Assembly (NCBI GenBank): GCA_024641785.1
Contig: JAHECK010000005.1
Span: 1-54,562 of the forward strand
Source: Flavobacteriales bacterium
GTDB taxonomy: Bacteria; Bacteroidota; Bacteroidia; Flavobacteriales_D; JAHECK01
Direction: 5' to 3'
DNA length: 54,562 bases
Shown: one piece after another, positions 40,710 through 48,126 of the stretch
Layout: each line of letters opens with the position of its first letter
How positions within the stretch are numbered: the stretch's first letter is position 1
The notes under the pieces: generated by a model
What the model saw: only the letters and a program-made list of their open reading frames with translations
Told to the model about the DNA's origin: nothing
Databases searched by the model: none
Made by a program: the position numbers and the translations under genes

Positions 40710-41963
40710 TCAGTTAAATCTTTCAGGATCTAATCGATCTGTATTTATTTTCGATCTTCCATTAAGTAATATTTCGCTTAGTACTTTTCCACTTATTGGA
40801 GCAAAACTTAATCCCATCATCGCATGTCCTGTATTAAAACTAAGGTTTGAAATGCTTTTACTTCTTCCTATATATGGCAAACCATCCGGAGATACCGGTC
40901 TAAGGCCGGCCCAGGGAATTAATCCATTAAATAAATTCTTATCAAATTTTTTAAAATACTTATCTACGCTGTTTTTTATCCCTTCTACCCTATTCTTATT
41001 GACACTTAGGTCTAACCCGGCAAATTCCATGGTTCCCGAAATACGAAGATCATTTAACATCGGTGTCATTGCCACTTTTGCTTCACATAATATCGATGGT
41101 GTTTTGAGTTGTAAAGGAACAGAAGGGATATGGAGATGGTAGCCTTTTCCTGCCTGAATAGGAAGATTGATTTGAAGCGTCTTTACCATTTCCTGACTCC
41201 AGCTTCCAGAACAAAGAATATATTCATCTGCTTCAAATTCTTCTTGAAGAGACTTGATGGATTTTATCCTGCCATTTTCTTTCACAATCGAATCGATCCT
41301 TTTATCATAATGGAACTGAACTCCCTTTTTTACAAGTAAATCAGTTATTTCTTCCATAAACCGTTGAGGAACAATATGGGCATCACTTTTATACCAAACT
41401 CCACCCAAAACATCTGCTTCCAGTTGATTTTCATGATCTCGAAGCTGAACAGCATTCAAGACTTCTATTTCTAATCCAAATTCCCTTGCTTTTTCAGCCA
41501 GATGCTCCTCTTCATCCTGATATGCATTTGTTTTGTATAACATCATTAAACCACCACGTTCGTAGTGATAATTTAGTGCTTCCTTATCTGAAATAGACTT
41601 AAATAGATCACGACTTTCAACATTCATCTCTAACAATAAGGGACCGGCTTCCTGAACATTCCTTGTATTCGAAGATTGAATAAAATGCCATAACCATGAT
41701 ATCAAATCAGCATTTAAGCGAGGTTTAATATATAAAGGACTTTGTGGGTCTAATAACCATTTAATTCCTTTTCGTATTACTCCAGGAGCCGCTAAAGGGG
41801 TTAAATGACTAGGAACGATCATCCCGGCATTGCCATAAGAGCAGCCATCCGAATCTCCTTTTTTTGAAGCACTAACTACGCTAACTTCAACTCCTTCCTT
41901 TTGAAGGAAATATGCAGTGCAAAGTCCGACTGCACCGCTTCCAATAACAATTGCTTTTTTCAT
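40710..41963 (-). CDS. FAD-dependent D-amino-acid / D-hydroxyproline oxidase or dehydrogenase (DadA-like)
   Basis: MKKAIVIGSGAVGLCTAYFLQKEGVEVSVV FAD motif; PWAGLRPVSPDGLPYIGRS. ATG at 41963 (1 nt after the upstream stop) preferred over track start 42008. Confidence 0.88.
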   Translation of the reverse strand: MKKAIVIGSGAVGLCTAYFLQKEGVEVSVVSASKKGDSDGCSYGNAGMIVPSHLTPLAAPGVIRKGIKWLLDPQSPLYIKPRLNADLISWLWHFIQSSNTRNVQEAGPLLLEMNVESRDLFKSISDKEALNYHYERGGLMMLYKTNAYQDEEEHLAEKAREFGLEIEVLNAVQLRDHENQLEADVLGGVWYKSDAHIVPQRFMEEITDLLVKKGVQFHYDKRIDSIVKENGRIKSIKSLQEEFEADEYILCSGSWSQEMVKTLQINLPIQAGKGYHLHIPSVPLQLKTPSILCEAKVAMTPMLNDLRISGTMEFAGLDLSVNKNRVEGIKNSVDKYFKKFDKNLFNGLIPWAGLRPVSPDGLPYIGRSKSISNLSFNTGHAMMGLSFAPISGKVLSEILLNGRSKINTDRLDPERFN

Positions 41964-41964
41964 A

Positions 41965-42966
41965 TTATAAAACCGAAAAGCCCTCCTTAAAGGGATCATC
42001 ATCATCAATTATAATTGTATTATATCCCATTATTCTAGCCCAGCCTTCAATACTCGGTAAAATGGCTTTAAATGTCCCTACCTTTGCTAAGCCTTCAATT
42101 CTTCCGATAAACTTCGAACCGATAATGCTTTCATGAATAAAATCCTCACCAACTTTCAATTTTCCCTTTGCATGCCATTGTGCCATTCGGGCAGAGGTCC
42201 CTGTTCCACAAGGTGAACGATCGATCGCCTTATCACCATAAAAAACAGCATTACGTGCAGTGGAATTAGGATCAATTGTTTTACCCGTCCACATTACATG
42301 ACTTAGTCCACCAATTAAAGGATTTTCAGGATGTTCAAAGTGGTATTTTTTATTCATTTCTTTACGAATCGCTCTGCTCCAGGGAATAATTTGAGCAGTC
42401 GTATAGTTTTCTAATCCTTTAAAATTTTTCTGTGGATCAACAATAGCATAGTAATTACCGCCATAAGCCACATCGACGATCAATGTTCCAAGATCCGGAC
42501 AATCTACTTCCAGATTTTCTACGGCAAGATAACTTGCTACGTTGCTTAGTTTAACGGAATTTACTCTTGATCCTTCGGTACTATATTCGACTTGAACTAG
42601 ACCGGCAGGAGTTTCTAATCTTAATTTTCCCGGTATTTTTGGAGTGATGATCCCTTCCTCTATGGCAATGGTTACGGTACCAATGGTTCCATGGCCACAC
42701 ATCGGTAAACATCCACTTGTTTCGATATATAAAACCGCAATATCATTTTCAGGGTTGTCAGGTGGATAAAGAATACTGCCCGACATCATATCATGTCCTC
42801 TGGGTTCGAACATCAATCCTTTCCTGATCCAGTCGAATTCTTCTAGAAAATGCTGTCTCTTCTCAAAAATATTCTTTCCAAGGAGCACTGGACCTCCTTC
42901 TTTAACAAGGCGAACAGGATTTCCGCAGGTATGAGCATCAATACATGAAAAGGTATATTTTGACAT
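41965..42966 (-). CDS. 4-hydroxyproline 2-epimerase (proline racemase family, both catalytic Cys present)
   Basis: CIDAHTCGNPVRLV; LPMCGHGTIGTVTIAIEEG; DRSPCGTGTSARMAQWHAKGKL. Confidence 0.9.
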   Translation of the reverse strand: MSKYTFSCIDAHTCGNPVRLVKEGGPVLLGKNIFEKRQHFLEEFDWIRKGLMFEPRGHDMMSGSILYPPDNPENDIAVLYIETSGCLPMCGHGTIGTVTIAIEEGIITPKIPGKLRLETPAGLVQVEYSTEGSRVNSVKLSNVASYLAVENLEVDCPDLGTLIVDVAYGGNYYAIVDPQKNFKGLENYTTAQIIPWSRAIRKEMNKKYHFEHPENPLIGGLSHVMWTGKTIDPNSTARNAVFYGDKAIDRSPCGTGTSARMAQWHAKGKLKVGEDFIHESIIGSKFIGRIEGLAKVGTFKAILPSIEGWARIMGYNTIIIDDDDPFKEGFSVL

Positions 42967-42968
42967 GC

Positions 42969-44534
42969 TTAGATCTCCTTTTTACTTAATATTCCATCAA
43001 CAAGTCTAAAAATATCAAGTGGATTCGCATCTTTTAAACTATCAGGCAATAGTTGTTGGGGAGCATTTTGAAAGCAGATCGGTCTCACAAACCGCTTAAT
43101 AGCATTCGCTCCTACGCTTGTAAATCGAGCGTCTGTTGTGGCGGGAAAGGGTCCTCCATGGTGCATCGAATAACAGACCTCTACTCCTGTTGGGGTTGAA
43201 TTATAAATTAAACGCCCTACTTTATTCTGAAGCAGCGGAAACAATTCACTGTATTCTTCAAAATCGCTGGTATCAGCCATCACTGTTCCGGTTAATTGAC
43301 CTTCCAGCGTATTGACCACATCCATTATTTCTTCTTTATCATTACATTCTACTAGTAATGAATAAGGTCCGAATACTTCTTTATGAAGATTAGGGTTTTT
43401 AATAAAATCCGCTCCTGATACAAAAGCCAGAGTTGGGATAAGCTTGTCTTTAGAAGAAAAGGTATTCACACCAATTTGTTTAAGCATTTCTGATCTTAAC
43501 TTTTGAAAATTGGTTTCTATACCACGGTTAAGCATAGTATGCATTGGTAAAGCACTTAATTTATCTGAAAGAACAGTTTTAAACTTTTCAAGACCTTCTG
43601 ATTTAAGAGCGATCAATAAACCGGGATTGGTACAAAATTGTCCCACGCCCATCGTAATAGATCCTGCATACATTGTAGCAAGTTGATCCCCTTCATTTTC
43701 CAATTTTGAAGGCAAAAAGATAACGGGATTTATACTTCCCATCTCTGCAAAAACAGGTATAGGTTCCTTTCTTTTTTGTGCAATATCATAGAGCGTTTTT
43801 CCACCATTAAAAGATCCGGTAAAGGCGACGCCTTTAATTTCAGAATGCATAACTAATTGACTTCCTGTTTCATAGCCACTCCCATTTAAAGAAGAAAATA
43901 CACCATCAGGCATTGCTGTTTTTTTCGCAGCTCTAACAATTGCGGACGAAACTAAAGCGTTCACTCCTAAATGGGATTCATGCGCTTTAATAATCACCGG
44001 GCATCCTGCAGCAAATGCAGATGCAGTATCACCCCCTGCAGTTGAAAATGCAAGCGGAAAATTACTGGCTGTAAATATTGCAATAGGCCCAATTGCGGTA
44101 AGAACTTGTCTGATATCCGGTTTTGGAAGGGGTGACCGATCCGGTTTAGGAGTATCTATACTTGCTTCCACCCAATTCCCGTCTCGTAAAACTTTTGCAA
44201 ATAAGCGCAGCTGTCCGGTAGTTCTTCCCCGTTCTCCAATAAACCTTGCTTCAGGTAAACCCGATTCTAAAACTGCCTGCTCTATCAATCTATCTCCTAT
44301 AGCTTCAATTTCAATGGCGATCTGCTCGAGGAAATCGCCTCTTTTGTTCATTGCTAAGTTGGAAAATACTGGAAAAGCGCTTTTTGCTTTGCTTACTGCT
44401 CTATTAAGTTCATTTTCTGTTGCAGTAAAAAAGTAAGTAGGAAGTGCTTCATGCGTTTTTGCATTAAAACTTGTTATCTTAATATCACTTTCAGAGGATT
44501 TAGAAAAGCCAATAAAATTTTCACTTTGGATCAT
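42969..44534 (-). CDS. Aldehyde dehydrogenase, alpha-ketoglutarate semialdehyde dehydrogenase-like
   Basis: FTASNFPLAFSTAGGDTASAFAAGCPVIIKAHESH; PVFAEMGSINPVIFLP; VGQFCTNPGLLIAL. Confidence 0.88.
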   Translation of the reverse strand: MIQSENFIGFSKSSESDIKITSFNAKTHEALPTYFFTATENELNRAVSKAKSAFPVFSNLAMNKRGDFLEQIAIEIEAIGDRLIEQAVLESGLPEARFIGERGRTTGQLRLFAKVLRDGNWVEASIDTPKPDRSPLPKPDIRQVLTAIGPIAIFTASNFPLAFSTAGGDTASAFAAGCPVIIKAHESHLGVNALVSSAIVRAAKKTAMPDGVFSSLNGSGYETGSQLVMHSEIKGVAFTGSFNGGKTLYDIAQKRKEPIPVFAEMGSINPVIFLPSKLENEGDQLATMYAGSITMGVGQFCTNPGLLIALKSEGLEKFKTVLSDKLSALPMHTMLNRGIETNFQKLRSEMLKQIGVNTFSSKDKLIPTLAFVSGADFIKNPNLHKEVFGPYSLLVECNDKEEIMDVVNTLEGQLTGTVMADTSDFEEYSELFPLLQNKVGRLIYNSTPTGVEVCYSMHHGGPFPATTDARFTSVGANAIKRFVRPICFQNAPQQLLPDSLKDANPLDIFRLVDGILSKKEI

Positions 44535-44544
44535 TTGATTTAGA

Positions 44545-45456
44545 TTATAATGATAAGTAATTAGGCAAAATCGGTCGTGTAGCGAGGCTACGATCTATAA
44601 TACTCAATACATGTTTACGTTCTTCACCTATTAAAGGAAGTCTTGGCGCACGAACATTTTCAGTTCCTAATCCACAAGCCAGTTCTGCAAGTTTTATATT
44701 CTGAACTAAGCGTGCATTGATGTCTAATTCGAGCAAAGGCAGAAACCATCTGTAAATTTCTAAAGCCTCCTGATGTCTTCCTGATTTTTCCAGTCGATAG
44801 ATCGCAACCGTTTCTTTAGGGAAGGCACATACTAAACCAGCTACCCAACCATGGGCTCCCATCGATAAACTTTCTAAAGCAAGTGTATCAACACCTCCAA
44901 GTATTTTAAATCGCTCTCCAAATCGATTAAACATTCGGGTAACATTTGAAAGATCACGAGTTGATTCTTTAACAGATTGAATTGTATCGCATTCAGCAAG
45001 TTCTTCGAACATATCCAGACTAACCAAAGTTTTATAATCGACCGGATTATTATAGACCATAATTGGAAGTGAAGTAGCATTTGCAACCGCCTTGAAATAC
45101 ACCACCGTTTCCCGGTCGCTTGCAGCATAGCGCATTGGAGGAAGCATCATTAATCCATTTGCTCCGAGATCAGCTGCCTTTTTAGCAGCTATGATCGCTC
45201 CTTTTGTACTTTGTTCAGCCACGTTCATTATTACAGGGATCTTCCCTTTAACGGCTTCTAATGCCTTTGTCAATAAAAGATCCTTTTCAGCTACTTCTAA
45301 AGTGCTTGCTTCGCCAAGCGTTCCTCCAAGAATGATTCCGTTAACTCCAGCTTCTTGTTGTGCATGAATATTTTTAATAAAAGCCGGAATGTTAAGGCTA
45401 TCATCATCATTAAACTTTGTTGTCACAGCGGGAAATACTCCATTCCAATTTATCAT
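44545..45456 (-). CDS. DapA-family lyase/deaminase, likely 1-pyrroline-4-hydroxy-2-carboxylate deaminase
   Basis: GVFPAVTTKFNDDDSLNIPAF; GGTLGEASTL; VYNNPVDYKT; SVKESTRDLSNV (Schiff-base Lys). Specificity inferred from operon context. Confidence 0.85.
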   Translation of the reverse strand: MINWNGVFPAVTTKFNDDDSLNIPAFIKNIHAQQEAGVNGIILGGTLGEASTLEVAEKDLLLTKALEAVKGKIPVIMNVAEQSTKGAIIAAKKAADLGANGLMMLPPMRYAASDRETVVYFKAVANATSLPIMVYNNPVDYKTLVSLDMFEELAECDTIQSVKESTRDLSNVTRMFNRFGERFKILGGVDTLALESLSMGAHGWVAGLVCAFPKETVAIYRLEKSGRHQEALEIYRWFLPLLELDINARLVQNIKLAELACGLGTENVRAPRLPLIGEERKHVLSIIDRSLATRPILPNYLSL

Positions 45457-45640
45457 ATTAAAAAGATTTTCTATTCATCTAATTATTAAAAATAATAGAA
45501 GTTTCACATATAATTTGAAGTAAATGTACATATATTGAGATAGAATAGTACCTCTTTTAAATGATAAACCTTTAATGTGATTTTAAATTAATGACTTATG
45601 AATTTGATCTATTAAAATGGAAAATAATTAACTTGTCCTC

Positions 45641-46177
45641 ATGTCTAAAGGAGATAAAAAGAGCCTTGTTAAATTAGAGAGTATCGTTGAAAAAATTAGT
45701 TCAACACTCCTTTGGGACTATAGAATAACCGTATTAAAAGAAGATGTTGAAGATTTGATCGGGAAGGATCGCAGAATGATCTGTTCTATTAATAATCAAA
45801 AAGAATTTAATTGTGGTCTTATTCCAAATGGGAAGGGAAATTTCTATATAAACTTAAATAAAGAATTAAGAAAAGAATTGGATCTTGATGTTGGTGATAA
45901 AATACTTATCACACTTAAAAAAGATGAAAGCGAATATGGAATGCCTATCCCTCCATCATTCGAAGAACTGCTTTTCCAAGATCCTGAAGGTGCTCTTTTA
46001 TTTAATGCTTTAACGCCCGGAAAAAGGAGAAGTTTACTCTATGTAATTGCTAAACCTAAAAGCGAACAAAAGCAATTGGAAAAAGGACTTATTGTCCTTG
46101 ATTATCTAAAAGATGTTGGTGGTAAATTAGATTTTAAGGAATTGATTTTAGCATTTAAAAACAATCGTTTTAGATAA
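45641..46177 (+). CDS. DUF1905/YdeI (OmpD-associated)-like protein
   Basis: FNCGLIPNGKGNFYINLNKELRKELDLDVGDKILITLKKDESEYG; C-terminal ALLFNALTPGKRRSLLYVIAKPKSEQKQLEK. Confidence 0.8.
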   Translation: MSKGDKKSLVKLESIVEKISSTLLWDYRITVLKEDVEDLIGKDRRMICSINNQKEFNCGLIPNGKGNFYINLNKELRKELDLDVGDKILITLKKDESEYGMPIPPSFEELLFQDPEGALLFNALTPGKRRSLLYVIAKPKSEQKQLEKGLIVLDYLKDVGGKLDFKELILAFKNNRFR

Positions 46178-46341
46178 GTTTGTTTTTATAAAAATAAGAT
46201 GCATCCTAAAAGAGTTTATACATTAAATTTTGAATATAAATAAGTTGAATGATTTATTTTGAATTATTAAATCCATGCTAATATTTAAACCTTTCATTTT
46301 TTGTTAATTTGTAGGCAGCATTATTTTACTTATCACCGATT

Positions 46342-48027
46342 TTGAGAAAATTCTATATCCACATATCAATATTATTAATACTATTTTCTTGTTCAGAATC
46401 TGCTGTTGATGAAAAAAAATACAGTGATGATGATTTTAGGCAAATTATCATCGAGAGTATTCAACTTGGAAATGAATTAAACTTTGAAGCCGCTTTTAAT
46501 AAACTGAATTTCTGCATAAAGGAAGCTAAAGAACAAAGTAATGTAGAATATGAAATTATTGCGACAATCAATTTTGGCTTGCTATATCATAAATTTAATG
46601 ATAGAGAACAAGCCCTATCTTATTATTTAACAGTTCTTGATCTCATAAATAAAAATGGGAAAGAAGAATTTTTAAATGCTGTTTATAATAATATAGGTAT
46701 TATTTATTCCGAGAATAAAAATTTCGAAGAGGCAGATAGTTATTTTAGAAAAGCGCTTTGGATAAGTCAAAAACAAAACAAAGAAGAAAGGGTTGCAATT
46801 AATTTGATAAACATTTCTAATATCAAAAAAGGACTGAATGAACTTGATTCTGCACTATTTTATAATTATAAGGCTCTTGAAATATTGGAATTCAATAATA
46901 TTGAAAATTTCCAATCAATCGCTTACAATAATATCGGTGAGATCCAGCTTATAAATGGGGAAATTAAAGCTTCCAATTCAAATTTCAGAAATGCAATTTC
47001 ACTGGAATTAAAAAATGGAGATCAATCTAATTTTGGTTTTTTGGAACTTAATTACGGGAAAAGTTTCATTCAATTAACCAATTATGATTCAGCAAAAATA
47101 CATTTAGAAAAGGCTTTATTTTATCTAAAAAAGATGAATAATGCCGAAGCTTTGTCAGAATGTTATTATTGGTTATCTAAAAATGAACTTCATGCTAAAC
47201 ACTCCAATTTAGCCTTTGTATATTTTGATAAAAGCCTTGCTTGGAAAGACACTTTATTGTTTCAATCGAAAGACAAATGGATTTCAGAAACTAAAATTAA
47301 ATATGAATTAGGAAAAATAGCAAAGGAGAATGAATACCTTGAGGAAAAATCACTGTTACAAAGAAGGATAATTTATTTTATTATCATTCTATCAATCTTA
47401 TTTATCATTTTTTTGGTATCAATTTGGAGAACAAGAAACAAAAACTTAAAACAAAAAAACATCATATTAACTAAGGAAAAAGAACTAGCTAAAGTTCTGA
47501 TAGAGAAAAATGAAGTCCAAAAATTGAAACTTCAAGAGGAGATGGAAAATCAGCAAAAATTAAACAAGATAAAACAAGATAATATCGAACTTGAATTAGA
47601 GCATAAGAATAAAGAAGTAGTTTCGAAAGCGATTCATTTAATGAATAAAAACGAGATCCTTTCTTTCCTATATAATTTGGTAAAACAAATAAAGATTGAT
47701 GATGAGGATCCAAACAGGAAGGCCTTGGAGGAAATGAGTCTTAGCATAAAGAATAATTTAAACCAGGATAAAGACTGGGAAGACTTCAAATTGCATTTCG
47801 AAAAAGTCCATCAAAGTTTTATTAAAAATCTCAATACAATACATCCTGAACTCTCCCCTACCGATTTGCGCTTATGCGCGTATCTATTGATTGACTTGAA
47901 CCCAAAAGAGATTGCTAATATCTCAAACATTTCACCGGAATCCGTTAGAAAAAGGAAGCAAAGACTACGTGAAAAAATGGGGATTGAGTCGACAGATAGT
48001 TTAGAAGATTATCTCAAATCATTGTAA
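46342..48027 (+). CDS. TPR-repeat, transmembrane, coiled-coil regulator with C-terminal LuxR-like HTH
   Basis: Lipobox-like LILFSCSES; TPR NAVYNNIGIIYSENKNFEEADSYFRKALWISQKQ; TM IIYFIIILSILFIIFLVSIW; HTH LSPTDLRLCAYLLIDLNPKEIANISNISPESVRKRKQRLREKMGI. TTG start. Confidence 0.85.
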   Translation: MRKFYIHISILLILFSCSESAVDEKKYSDDDFRQIIIESIQLGNELNFEAAFNKLNFCIKEAKEQSNVEYEIIATINFGLLYHKFNDREQALSYYLTVLDLINKNGKEEFLNAVYNNIGIIYSENKNFEEADSYFRKALWISQKQNKEERVAINLINISNIKKGLNELDSALFYNYKALEILEFNNIENFQSIAYNNIGEIQLINGEIKASNSNFRNAISLELKNGDQSNFGFLELNYGKSFIQLTNYDSAKIHLEKALFYLKKMNNAEALSECYYWLSKNELHAKHSNLAFVYFDKSLAWKDTLLFQSKDKWISETKIKYELGKIAKENEYLEEKSLLQRRIIYFIIILSILFIIFLVSIWRTRNKNLKQKNIILTKEKELAKVLIEKNEVQKLKLQEEMENQQKLNKIKQDNIELELEHKNKEVVSKAIHLMNKNEILSFLYNLVKQIKIDDEDPNRKALEEMSLSIKNNLNQDKDWEDFKLHFEKVHQSFIKNLNTIHPELSPTDLRLCAYLLIDLNPKEIANISNISPESVRKRKQRLREKMGIESTDSLEDYLKSL

Positions 48028-48032
48028 AAGCA

Positions 48033-48069
48033 GTCACACTTTGTCACGCTTTTGGTCACGCTATGTCAC
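48033..48069 (+). promoter_or_regulatory. Four phased GTCAC direct repeats (candidate operator)
   Basis: GTCAC at 48033, 48043, 48055 and 48065 (spacing 10, 12, 10 nt), upstream of the -7-like TACTTTTG at 48102-48109. Confidence 0.55.
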
Positions 48070-48101
48070 AGCATATTTTCTTTTATCTTTAGGTATAAAT
48101 T

Positions 48102-48109
48102 TACTTTTG
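48102..48109 (+). promoter_or_regulatory. -7-like element of the downstream T9SS gene
   Basis: TACTTTTG matches TAnnTTTG; no good -33 element; ATG at 48127. Confidence 0.45.
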
Positions 48110-48126
48110 TCGCAAAATTTATACTT

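Noticed and set aside
44874-45128. 84-aa alternate-frame ORF in the DapA-like gene
   Set aside because: Same strand, different frame within a conserved enzyme gene.
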